Shown here: one piece after another, positions 10,503-17,732 of the stretch
Numbering within the stretch: position 1 is the first letter of the stretch
Layout: every line of letters begins with the position of its first letter
NCBI RefSeq assembly: GCF_001870225.1
Contig: NZ_CP017675.1
Location: forward strand, 637,270 to 701,269
From: Gloeomargarita lithophora Alchichica-D10
GTDB lineage: Bacteria; Cyanobacteriota; Cyanobacteriia; Gloeomargaritales; Gloeomargaritaceae
DNA length: 64,000 nucleotides
Reading direction: 5' to 3'
The notes under the pieces: generated by a model
Seen by the model: only the letters and a program-made list of their open reading frames with translations
Told to the model about the DNA's origin: nothing
The model's database searches: none
Made by a program: the position numbers and the translations under genes

Positions 10503-10703
10503 TGCCTTATTTGGGACTGGCTCCTAGATTAGCATTCTGGCTCCATTTCCGCCAACCCTCAGAGCGTGTTAGTACATTTAGGTCAAAACTGCTATTCCCA
10601 ATCCCGCAAACATCGTGTAGGAGCCACTCCGCCGACCTCCACCATAAAATCGGCCTTTCCCGTTTTTGCTGACCCCGGCGGTGCAGATAATGAACCATTT
10701 GCC
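10503..10703 (-). promoter_or_regulatory. Putative leader of CRISPR array 1
   Basis: About 200 bases without a convincing gene between the GGAAAC-distal end of array 1 and the 3' end of the J-domain gene. Position and array orientation make it the leader that should hold the crRNA promoter and the integration signals. I see an inverted repeat GGCTCCTA (10519-10526) and TAGGAGCC (10618-10625) about 107 bases across, which could be a small inserted element or a structured signal. A short open frame here has no features of a real protein. No exact similarity to the leader of array 2 was seen. Confidence 0.5.
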
Positions 10704-11825
10704 CTAAAATCCTCCCCCACCCCCAAATAAAATCCCTAGCAACACGACTGCCCCCGCCGCCCGGAGAAAACTGGCAAATTCCTCATTCTGTTGTTCTTGT
10801 TGGGCTTCTTCCGCTTTTTGTTGCAGAGCTTTCATCAATAATAATCGCTCACAAGCAGATAGACCAGATACATATTCGCAGGTTAAACGGGTCGGGCTTA
10901 AATCCTTAAACATTTTGATTTTATCCTTCCTATGTCCAATTAATTCTTTGATTTGTTTACTCAGTTTTTCCCGCACCTCTCTAACTGCATTGACATAATC
11001 AGTAGGATACATATCAGCAAAGAATTTATAAGCTCTGAAATTTGCCCCAAGGTCTTCTGTTTGTTGCCAATAACGATGAATACTCTGTGAAAAAATAGCT
11101 TCTGTCTTCTCTTGCTTACGGCGTGTTTCATCCGTTAATTCATCATCTGTAAAAATACCCATAATAATAATCCCAAAATAAGCAATGACTAAAAATGGCA
11201 AGAAAATATTGAAATACAACCAAACGACTAGGCCACCCAAGGGAAATAGAAATACATTGATAGCAAACGCTACAATAAAAGCAACCACACCGGCGAATAA
11301 ACCAAAACATATCACTACCAATCCTATGCCAATAAAACCTTCAAGAATAAGAGAAAATATTCTGGCAAGTTTCATGCCTAAATCATCAGGAAAGAGGTTC
11401 AAAGATGAATTAGAACTTTCCTGTATATGATACCTTTCTCGAATCTGGGACAATTCGTTCGTAAAATTTTGCCAAAGAGCCTCTTCCTCTTGAACAAATA
11501 TCTGAAATCCTTCATCCAAAATAGCTGTTGACAATAATTCATCTAATGTGGGACTAGCCGCTTTATTCTTCGTCGCCATATCCCGCCCATCTTGAGTTTT
11601 TTTAGCACTTATTTTCTGGTCATAATTTGTCCGTAATTCTGTATCTTTAAGCGTTTCATAGGCTTGATTGACCAGCTTTAACTGTTCTTCCGCTAATTTC
11701 CGCAAATTCTCATTCAAATTCCCCAATTTATCCGGGTGCAAATCTTTACATAAAGCAATGTATGCTAACCGGATTTCTTCTGTAGTCGCTGTAGGAGCCA
11801 CCTTGAGAATCTCGTAATAATTCAT
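10704..11825 (-). CDS. J-domain (DnaJ-like) membrane protein
   Basis: 373 residues. An N-terminal J domain (MNYYEILKVAPTATTEEIRL, then the HPD tripeptide in KDLHPDKLGN, about residues 30-32) would stimulate an Hsp70 partner. A charged linker follows. About residues 160-230 form two to three hydrophobic helices (IGLVVICFGLFAGVVAFIV and IFLPFLVIAYFGIIIMGIF). A helical domain follows, with a Gln/Glu-rich stretch, and the protein ends in GGGGGF after a last hydrophobic segment. It is therefore a membrane-anchored co-chaperone-like protein, not canonical DnaJ (no zinc or G/F domain). It lies between the array 1 leader and cas2, same direction as cas2-cas1. A defence role is only suggested by position. 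Confidence 0.75.
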   Translation of the reverse strand: MNYYEILKVAPTATTEEIRLAYIALCKDLHPDKLGNLNENLRKLAEEQLKLVNQAYETLKDTELRTNYDQKISAKKTQDGRDMATKNKAASPTLDELLSTAILDEGFQIFVQEEEALWQNFTNELSQIRERYHIQESSNSSLNLFPDDLGMKLARIFSLILEGFIGIGLVVICFGLFAGVVAFIVAFAINVFLFPLGGLVVWLYFNIFLPFLVIAYFGIIIMGIFTDDELTDETRRKQEKTEAIFSQSIHRYWQQTEDLGANFRAYKFFADMYPTDYVNAVREVREKLSKQIKELIGHRKDKIKMFKDLSPTRLTCEYVSGLSACERLLLMKALQQKAEEAQQEQQNEEFASFLRAAGAVVLLGILFGGGGGF

Positions 11826-11908
11826 AGATACCTATACCCCAGTAGTACTAAACGCACCCATAAGCAAATCATAAAACCTTATTGGAAGAACTTATTTCCA
11901 AGTCTCTA

Positions 11909-12004
11909 TAGTAATCCCGCACCACTACCGAACAGATACTCAGAAGAACCAGAAACGGGGGGGTGCCTCTGTGACCGCTGTTCAAAATTGAATTAGGATT
12001 TTTA
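11909..12004 (+). mobile_element. MITE-like element, copy A (with TA target duplication)
   Basis: 96 bases bounded by TAGTAATCC and its near inverse GGATTTTTA, each flanked by TA. The interior shares AGAAGAACCAGAAACGGGG and CCGCTGTTC...ATTGAATTAGGAT with copies B and C. It carries no coding capacity. TA duplication with short inverted ends is the pattern of MITEs mobilised by IS630/Tc1-type transposases. The right end points at the Uma2 pseudogene and supplies TTGAAT about 19 bases before a TACAAT, so it could contribute a -35 element. Confidence 0.6.
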
Positions 12005-12039
12005 TATTCTGTTACAATATAATAAAATAACTACCCAAT

Positions 12040-12588
12040 ATGCGTGTGACAAGTACAATTCAGTGGATTAGTGCCGACCTTGAACTCCTACCCGAAAATA
12101 GTAACCGTTATGAGATTATTGACGGGGAACTCTTTGTGAATCAGGCACCCCACTGGTTCCATCAAAGGGTATGTGGCAACTTATACCTAGCTTTAACTGT
12201 ATGGGGTATCGGTTATGCGGCTATTGGTGCGGGTATTGTTTGGGGAGAAAGTGATGATGTGATTCCCGATGTGGTTTGGTTGCGTTCTGAAAACTATGAA
12301 CAACTGCTCGATGAATCCGGCCACTTGCGAGGTTCTCCTGATTTAATTATTGAAGTTTTATCTCCAGGGACTACGAATGAACGTCGGGATAAAGAAGTTA
12401 AACTTAAACTCTATTCTACCCGTGGAGTAAAAGAGTATTGGATTATTGATTGACATCATCGTCAAATCAGCGTTTATCGTCACGAATCTAGTCAATTAAA
12501 ATTGGTGGAAACTTTCTTGGAAAATGACCTGATTACTTCACCCATTTTACCTAATTTTATCTGCCCTGTTAAACAAATTTTTGGATAG
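12040..12588 (+). pseudogene. Uma2-family gene with in-frame TGA
   Basis: The frame from ATG 12040 codes for a normal Uma2 protein (RYEIIDGELFVNQAPHWFHQ, VIPDVVWL, PDLIIEVLSPGTTNERRDKE, GVKEYWIID) and hits TGA at 12451. The family usually has Trp here ('EYW-[IV]-[IV]-DW'), so TGG to TGA is a likely single-base nonsense change. The same frame continues after the stop with HHRQISVYRHESSQLKL and ends at TAG 12586 as an ordinary Uma2 C-terminus. The catalytic PD and E-V strands lie before the stop, so a truncated 137-residue product could still fold partly. A MITE-like element ends 34 bases upstream. Confidence 0.8.
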
Positions 12589-12613
12589 ATTTAGCAAGTT
12601 TATTTTCAAAATT

Positions 12614-12895
12614 TCAAGCCACAGTTGAACCCGGCGGCTCCGCTAATGGCCGACCACCCCAAATGATAATTTGCCCCAGCGCATAGGGAGGAATCGGATA
12701 AAATCGCACACTGTCCTCTGCCATTTTGATACGTTTTTGTAATCGCTTTTGTAGTTCGGCTAATTTCCCTTCCGATAACCGGCATTCAAAGACGCTATAC
12801 TGCACCCTTTGACCATAACCTTCCAATAGTTCTGCCACCTTACGCCGCCGCCGATTTGATGGTATATCATAGCTCACGACAATCAGCCGTTCCAT
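12614..12895 (-). CDS. cas2: CRISPR adaptation endonuclease-like protein Cas2 (module 1)
   Basis: 93 residues from ATG 12895, chosen over the TTG at 12901 because it aligns with the Cas2 of module 2. LIVVSYDIPSNRRRRKVAEL has the conserved ferredoxin-fold Asp, then GYGQRVQYSVFECRLS and the C-terminal SVRFYPIP strand, all standard for Cas2. Cas2 dimers bridge two Cas1 dimers in the integrase complex. The start lies two bases after the cas1 stop. The relative at 32840-33118 shares the GYGxRVQYSVFEC and RFYPI segments but the two are clearly diverged. Confidence 0.93.
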   Translation of the reverse strand: MERLIVVSYDIPSNRRRRKVAELLEGYGQRVQYSVFECRLSEGKLAELQKRLQKRIKMAEDSVRFYPIPPYALGQIIIWGGRPLAEPPGSTVA

Positions 12896-12897
12896 GC

Positions 12898-13875
12898 TCA
12901 ATCAATTTGATAGGGCGTATAAACATAATCCATATCCAAAACTGCCCGCCGATACTGTTTCACCTGTTGTACCAATAATTCCCACCGCAGACCCTGACCC
13001 GCTTTGGTTTCCATCCGCCGAATCCAGGCTTGTAAGAAAATACGCTTCCCGCCGTCATTCAAGAAACAACCCCCATTGCGATATTCAAAATCCCGTTCTG
13101 CCCGCACTTCCTTAGTATTAATCAAACTTAAAACTAAACTATCAACCAAAGAAGCCCGAAACTCCTCAATCAAATCCGAAACCAAGCCCAAATGCCCATG
13201 ATGATCCGTGTGCAAAGTCCCCACCCTGGGGTCAAGCCCCTGCAACTCCACCAACAGCAATACATGATTCCACAACACCTGATACCCAAAACTCAGCAGG
13301 GCATTCACCGGATTCGCCGGGGGTCGCCGGGAACGTCCCACAAACACAAACCCCTCCCCCCGCAAACATTCCCCCAAAGCTGGGAAATAAATGGCCGCCG
13401 CCGCCCCCTCCATCCCCCGTACTTGGTCTAGGGTCTGGCATCGCCCCACCCGTTCCGCCAACCATTGCAGGGAATCAATCACCCTTTCCGCCCCAATTAT
13501 CCCATAACGCCGGTAATGACGTAATAACACTGTACGACTATTGCGGATTTTGGCACGCACCATCACTGCCGCCATTTGTACTTGCCAGGCCAGGGCGGTT
13601 TGCCTTTGGGCCACATAGCACACCCCAGACCCCCAGCCCACCGGCAACGTTCGCCCGTAACACCAACCACTGCGGGACAGATAGGCCAAGGGAATGTTAT
13701 GACGCAAACACGCCCTTACCGCCTGGGTAGTCATTTGCACCATGCCCAAGAGCATGACCGCCTCCAGTAGCGGCAATTGCCCGACACATCGCCTTTGCTC
13801 TCCCCGACGTAAATGCAGTTGTTCAGCGGACACCACTAAGACCGCTCCCTGTTCGACCACATACAAAGTTCGCAT
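12898..13875 (-). CDS. cas1: CRISPR integrase Cas1 (module 1)
   Basis: 325 residues. MRTLYVVEQGAVLVV opens the N-terminal beta domain, and QAVRACLRHNIPLAYLSRSG is the usual turn. The helical C-terminal domain has RRPPANPVNALLSFGYQVLWNH, a Cas1 signature, and GCFLNDGGKRIFLQAW. The metal ligands expected are Glu in GMEGAAAAIYF, His in LHTDHHGHLGL and the acidic residues in DLIEEFRASLVDSL, all present. Cas1 inserts new spacers at the leader end. It starts directly after the stop of the small membrane protein gene (TAAATG) and is followed by cas2. Its partner array is presumably array 1, although the J-domain gene and a Uma2 pseudogene lie between. Confidence 0.95.
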   Translation of the reverse strand: MRTLYVVEQGAVLVVSAEQLHLRRGEQRRCVGQLPLLEAVMLLGMVQMTTQAVRACLRHNIPLAYLSRSGWCYGRTLPVGWGSGVCYVAQRQTALAWQVQMAAVMVRAKIRNSRTVLLRHYRRYGIIGAERVIDSLQWLAERVGRCQTLDQVRGMEGAAAAIYFPALGECLRGEGFVFVGRSRRPPANPVNALLSFGYQVLWNHVLLLVELQGLDPRVGTLHTDHHGHLGLVSDLIEEFRASLVDSLVLSLINTKEVRAERDFEYRNGGCFLNDGGKRIFLQAWIRRMETKAGQGLRWELLVQQVKQYRRAVLDMDYVYTPYQID

Positions 13876-14181
13876 TTATAACCAGGGGTCACGCTGGCGC
13901 AGGGATTCCGAAACCCGCTCAATGTCGGAGGTCATGGGCTGTTGTCCCGGCGATATTATTGAAGAATTCGGCATCAACCAGAAACATACCCCATCCATCA
14001 CCGTTGCCGTCAGCCACGTTGCCCCGGTGACCATCAGCGTATTGGTCAGCACCGCCGCCAACCCCAAGGGGGCAATCAGCAAAACAATCAGGGTAATGGT
14101 GCCGTTGACTACCGCCAATACTAAATTTCGCACCTGCAACTGCCGCACATGCAGAACCAACCACGTCCCCTTGCGAGCCAT
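13876..14181 (-). CDS. Small membrane protein coupled to cas1 (module 1)
   Basis: I start it at ATG 14181 (101 residues); the longer frame to 14298 adds a stretch with no similarity to its relative. The core RNLVLAVVNGTITLIV-LLIAPLGLAAVLTNTLMV forms two hydrophobic segments after a basic N-terminus, with a polar tail rich in Arg and Ser. The gene at 31586-31849 has almost the same core (LLIAPLGLAAV followed by ITNT in place of LTNT) and also sits immediately upstream of a cas1. The stop touches the cas1 start. No known domain is recognised; two independent couplings to cas1 suggest a job with the adaptation proteins, perhaps membrane tethering. Inference only. Confidence 0.75.
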   Translation of the reverse strand: MARKGTWLVLHVRQLQVRNLVLAVVNGTITLIVLLIAPLGLAAVLTNTLMVTGATWLTATVMDGVCFWLMPNSSIISPGQQPMTSDIERVSESLRQRDPWL

Positions 14182-14336
14182 ATTCCCTAACCTCAAGACA
14201 ATTGACCCAGTATGACCCGCCCTGGAATAGCTCCCTTCTAAGGGTTTCATTAGATGACCCAGCGCACCGGACGTAGATAACCTTTGCACCTTAACCAACC
14301 AACCGAGGGCATTCCGCTACAACGATTGGTTAGCCC

Positions 14337-14606
14337 TTAACAACCGCCATATCTCTCAATACGTTCAAGCTCTTCACGAATCACTCTGCGTAAAGTTTCC
14401 GCTAAAGGCTCACGGTTTTGCTGAATATATTGGCGTAAAGCTTCATTGATCAAGGTTTGATAATTGCCTCCCCCAGCAATATGAACCTGTTCCCGAAACC
14501 ATGCGAGAACCTCATCATCCAAGCGAATTGTAATGCGACTTTTTCCGAGTGGCGTTGGGTCAATTGCCCCTCGTTTACCCCGACTAAAATCATATTCTGC
14601 TTCCAT
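14337..14606 (-). CDS. brnA: BrnA-type antitoxin
   Basis: 89 residues. KSRITIRLDDEVLAWFREQV is the ribbon-helix-helix DNA-binding strand and first helix, followed by GNYQTLINEALRQYI, which matches the BrnA (DUF4415) family. BrnA normally binds and neutralises the BrnT ribonuclease and represses the operon. It starts two bases after the end of the broken brnT gene, the usual brnT-brnA order. Because the toxin gene is split by a MITE, the antitoxin is now probably an orphan. The C-terminal extension (RRVIREELERIERYGGC) is a charged helix. Confidence 0.85.
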   Translation of the reverse strand: MEAEYDFSRGKRGAIDPTPLGKSRITIRLDDEVLAWFREQVHIAGGGNYQTLINEALRQYIQQNREPLAETLRRVIREELERIERYGGC

Positions 14607-14608
14607 GA

Positions 14609-14980
14609 TTATCCCTCTTCATACTGTTGCCGTTCTTGACGAGTTGCTTGGCGAGCAGAGATAACCCGGATGTCATCGCTCCGCATGGTGTAGGCAACCA
14701 CCAAAACCCTACCAAACCCATCAACACCAATCGTGATAAATCGTTCTTCATCGAACCGTTCGTCTGGAATATAACAATCCTAATTCAATTTAGAACAGCG
14801 GTCGCAGGGGGGCACCCCCCGTAACTGGTTCTCCAGAGTTTCTGTTCGTCAAATGGCTACGCCACGCAGGCTATCGGGTGGGATTGCTATAGTAATGGCC
14901 AGATCGTCGGAGAAAACGGATACCGCATCGGCAAAGTCAATACCATGCTTGCGAAAGTTGGCTGTTGCTTTGTCTCTATT
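14609..14980 (-). pseudogene. brnT: brnT toxin gene interrupted by a MITE
   Basis: Two pieces of one BrnT-type ribonuclease toxin flank a MITE. The right piece (14892-14980, minus strand) reads NRDKATANFRKHGIDFADAV then SVFSDDLAIT, the BrnT N-terminal 'D-x-x-KA-x-x-N-x-x-KHG' motif. The left piece (14609-14769) reads PDERFDEERFITIGV, then VLVVAYTMRSDDIRVISARQ and ATRQERQQYEEG, the BrnT C-terminus. Removing the element and one of the two TA flanks joins the frames perfectly through DLAITIPDER. No start codon is visible in frame upstream of NRDKA (a TAA lies at 14981-14983), so the 5' end has also decayed. Confidence 0.88.
14772..14889 (-). mobile_element. MITE-like element, copy C, inserted in brnT
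   Basis: 118 bases with inverted ends TAACAATCC (14772-14780) and GGATTGCTA (14881-14889), flanked on both sides by TA (14770-14771, 14890-14891). Reading on the minus strand its interior aligns with copy B (GATAGCCTGCGTGCCGTAGGC-like segment, then GAACC, the GC-rich core, then TTGAATTAGGATTGTTA). No open frame of note. The restored brnT frame proves both the boundaries and the TA target duplication, so copy C serves as the reference for the family. Confidence 0.85.
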
Positions 14981-15283
14981 TTATTGGTAAATTATCTCAA
15001 TTATAGTATGCACACCTGTACACACTACCAAGAACAAGCTCTATCTCCTTTATTTGTTCAGCAATTGTTCACACAGCCAACCCTAGACCGTTTTGCAAGC
15101 AATTTGACTCTGTTTCCAGTGGGTCAATTTCAGGCATAGCCTTAACCGAGAACTTGATGGCTCATTAGCAGTTCAGCCCCCAAATCTAAAGCCACTCTGG
15201 AATTTCTACCCCGTTCCCCAGTGCCGGAATTATGTTCTTCCAACAGGCATCTATAATCAGAGCATTCTTAACCCATCCTGTCC
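14981..15283 (+). other. Intergenic stretch upstream of the second cmr operon
   Basis: About 300 bases between the decayed 5' end of brnT and the cas10 start. A frame of about 43 codons from ATG 15008 has no ribosome site, no recognisable domain and no relative here, so I do not call it. The promoter of the plus-strand cmr operon should lie in the right half; I see no clear -35/-10 pair. Confidence 0.4.
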
Positions 15284-16759
15284 ATGACCTTCACCGTGAT
15301 GACCTTTGCCCCCGTCCAGGGCTTCATCGAGCGTTCCCGCAAATTGCGTGACTTGTACGGTAGTTCCTTCATCTTGTCCCACCTCGCCCGTGCCCTCTGC
15401 GAAGCCGGACAGTCAGAACTTGGGGGTGCAGACACTTTAGTTTCACCCGCTTTGATCAACGTTACCCAGGGGACTCCCAACCAGATCATTCTTGCCGGAA
15501 ATTTCCCTGAAATTCAAGGGCGGCGGGCACTTTTGAAAGCCTGGAAAGAAATTGTGGATCAATGTCGCACCTGGATTGAAGCGCAAATCCCCGCCGAATA
15601 TACCTGGAAGCGGCACTGGGAACTATGGGGCAACCACGCCTGGGAATTTTTCTGGGGGCAGGGAGAAACCATCACGGCGGCACGGGAAGAGATCAACCGA
15701 GCGAAGCGCAGTCGGGATTGGGTGGGCATCAACTGGCAGGGAGAAAGTTCCACGCTATCCGGTGCCGATGCGATTGCTTGGCCGGGGCTGGGACGCAAAC
15801 GGGATAGCCGAGACATCCGCCTGGGTGAGGATGATCGGGAAATTAGAGAATTTTATAAAAAATTACAATCCTTAACTGTGCTGGGCGAGGCTTTTGTGGA
15901 TGCCACCGAGCAACTCAGTATTCCAGAGCTAATTAAACGTCTCGTCACCTATCATGTGGTCGCCAAACGGATCGGCATTCAAGGGGAAGTCCCGGATAGT
16001 TTTCGGGATATTAAACTCCGGGAGCAAAGAACGTTTTGGTTCGCTGGGGATGGGGACAAAATCGGTGAGTATTTTCGGCAACTCAAGGAAAACGGCCAGG
16101 ATGAAAGCACAGCACTCCGCCAGTTCAGTCAAGCCATGCTGGAATGGGGAGAAAATACCTTAAAACCAGCCGTAGATGGCAAACTTGGCCGGATTGTTTA
16201 TGCGGGTGGGGATGATTTTCTGGGGGTTTTATACCCAGCAGATACCCATGCCTTTTCCCCCCAAGCGTCCCTGGCGTGGTTTTATGAACGGTTCCCCCAG
16301 ATTTGGCGGCAACATGGGCAAGATATTAAAGTGAGCGTGGGAGCAGTTCTAGCGGGCAAACAAGTGCCCCAACGGGATATTTTGCAACAGGCGCGGGAAG
16401 CGGAAAAATCTGCTAAAAAACAAGGCCGTGACCGCATTGCCCTGCGGGTTTTATTCAACGGGGGCAATCACATCGAATGGGTATGTCCCTGGGATTTTTT
16501 ACCACCCATATTTGCCAACTATCATGACCGGGATAATGGCAAGAACTGGACGCATATTTATAATGACGTGGCGGTTTTAGCATCCCGGCGAGGGTTGGCG
16601 AGTCCTGCTGTGGCTTTCGCCCTATTTGAAGTTTATTTTGGTGCCGAAAACCGCCAAACATTAGAGCAAAATCCCAGTCATTACATTGGCACCGCCAGCG
16701 TCTCCGATTGGGTCAATAACTTAGCACAGGTGGGATTTCAACTATGTTCCAATACCTAA
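15284..16759 (+). CDS. cmr2: Short Cas10/Cmr2 lacking the HD domain (second III-B system)
   Basis: 491 residues, about half the length of the Cas10 at 5697-8666. It begins directly at the first palm-like domain (FAPVQGFIERSRKLRDLYGS, equivalent to PIQELIKASRKMRDFW in the other protein), so the HD nuclease domain is absent rather than mutated. The cyclase palm is present: RTFWFAGDGDKIGEYF and RIVYAGGDDFLGVLY, GGDD at residues 308-311. Expected role: RNA-triggered cyclic oligoadenylate synthesis without intrinsic DNA cutting. It heads the five-gene plus-strand operon and overlaps cmr3 by 16 bases. No good ribosome site is seen before ATG 15284; ATG 15299 is an alternative. Confidence 0.9.
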   Translation: MTFTVMTFAPVQGFIERSRKLRDLYGSSFILSHLARALCEAGQSELGGADTLVSPALINVTQGTPNQIILAGNFPEIQGRRALLKAWKEIVDQCRTWIEAQIPAEYTWKRHWELWGNHAWEFFWGQGETITAAREEINRAKRSRDWVGINWQGESSTLSGADAIAWPGLGRKRDSRDIRLGEDDREIREFYKKLQSLTVLGEAFVDATEQLSIPELIKRLVTYHVVAKRIGIQGEVPDSFRDIKLREQRTFWFAGDGDKIGEYFRQLKENGQDESTALRQFSQAMLEWGENTLKPAVDGKLGRIVYAGGDDFLGVLYPADTHAFSPQASLAWFYERFPQIWRQHGQDIKVSVGAVLAGKQVPQRDILQQAREAEKSAKKQGRDRIALRVLFNGGNHIEWVCPWDFLPPIFANYHDRDNGKNWTHIYNDVAVLASRRGLASPAVAFALFEVYFGAENRQTLEQNPSHYIGTASVSDWVNNLAQVGFQLCSNT

Positions 16760-17724
16760 TCACCCTAGAGCCTTTGGGCTTTTTGTATGGGAGTGCGGGA
16801 CGTTTTCTGTCCCCGGATAATTTGGTAGGCCGTGCCGGGGTTACCTTTCCCCCCAGTGCCGCCACTGTATCGGGTTTATTTGCCGCCCATTACGGTGTCG
16901 AAGCCATGACAGCGGATAAAAACTGGATGTTTGCCGGGCCGTTTTGGAGCCTGATGGAAAACCCCCAGGATTTCTACGTTCCTACACCTATGAATTGTTT
17001 GGTTAAAGCCGGTAAAATTGAGCATATTTTGCATTGCAATAACAAAACCTGGGAACCAGCAATCAGCGGTAAATTTGACCAACGAGGTTGGCTCCCAATT
17101 AGCTGGTGGTTGGAGATAAATTCAGGGCAAAAAGTTGAGCCTGACCCCTGGGAATTTGCCCCGCATTTACACCCCCGTTTGGAATTAGACCAACGCCGGG
17201 TACAAGCCAACGAAACCCAAGGGAGTTTGTTCCTGGAAAATGCGGTGATGCTCAAACCCGGAGTTTGTTTGGCCTACCTCAGCAGTCATCCCTTACCTGC
17301 GGGTTGGTATCGCTTTGGGGGCGAAGGGCACCTCGTAGATGGGCAATGCCATGACCTGCACGCAAGCACCCTGGAACTTTTGCAAAAACCGGCGGGTAAA
17401 AACTTTGCCACCATTACCCCTGGCCTATGGGGTTCCAACCGGCTGTCCACCCGTTGGCCGATGCAGGAGGGAGACCAACCCATTTGGCCTGACCCCGTTG
17501 TGCTGACCGAACGTCCCCAACCCTACCGCTATCGCCTGGGGGGAACCGGCACCGGTCGCCGCTTATCGAGAGGCCGTTATGCCGTACCCGCCGGTACGGT
17601 TTATGTACTGCAAAAATCCCTTGACCCCTGGCACACTTGGCCTGAGACGTGGTTTCCCAAGGAGGGTTATTCCCTCAAACGCTGGGGTTGTGGCCTGTCG
17701 TTACCTTTACCAAACTTAAACTAG
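16744..17724 (+). CDS. cmr3: Cmr3 of the second III-B system
   Basis: 326 residues. FQYLITLEPLGFLYGSAGRF and FPPSAATVSGLFAAHYG are the counterparts of the Cmr3 N-terminus and of [17 protein letters not shown] in the first system; ENAVMLKPGVCLAYL, RFGGEGHLVD and PAGTVYVLQKSL follow in the same order as there. The Cas5-type subunit would hold the crRNA 5' handle next to Cas10. It overlaps the end of cas10 by 16 bases and is followed eight bases later by cmr4. It is markedly diverged from the other Cmr3, in keeping with a separate origin of the two operons. Confidence 0.85.
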   Translation: MFQYLITLEPLGFLYGSAGRFLSPDNLVGRAGVTFPPSAATVSGLFAAHYGVEAMTADKNWMFAGPFWSLMENPQDFYVPTPMNCLVKAGKIEHILHCNNKTWEPAISGKFDQRGWLPISWWLEINSGQKVEPDPWEFAPHLHPRLELDQRRVQANETQGSLFLENAVMLKPGVCLAYLSSHPLPAGWYRFGGEGHLVDGQCHDLHASTLELLQKPAGKNFATITPGLWGSNRLSTRWPMQEGDQPIWPDPVVLTERPQPYRYRLGGTGTGRRLSRGRYAVPAGTVYVLQKSLDPWHTWPETWFPKEGYSLKRWGCGLSLPLPNLN

Positions 17725-17732
17725 GAGCATTT

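Noticed and set aside
9066..10527. Several open frames across array 1 with repeated peptides on both strands
   Set aside because: They are translations of the CRISPR repeat (36 bases, a multiple of three) and change frame with spacer length; no start sites, not genes.
10507..10698. 63-codon frame in the leader of array 1
   Set aside because: No ATG with a ribosome site, no recognisable sequence, and it lies in the expected leader.
14945..15139. 64-codon frame before the second cmr operon
   Set aside because: No ribosome site or domain, and it overlaps the brnT remnant on the other strand.
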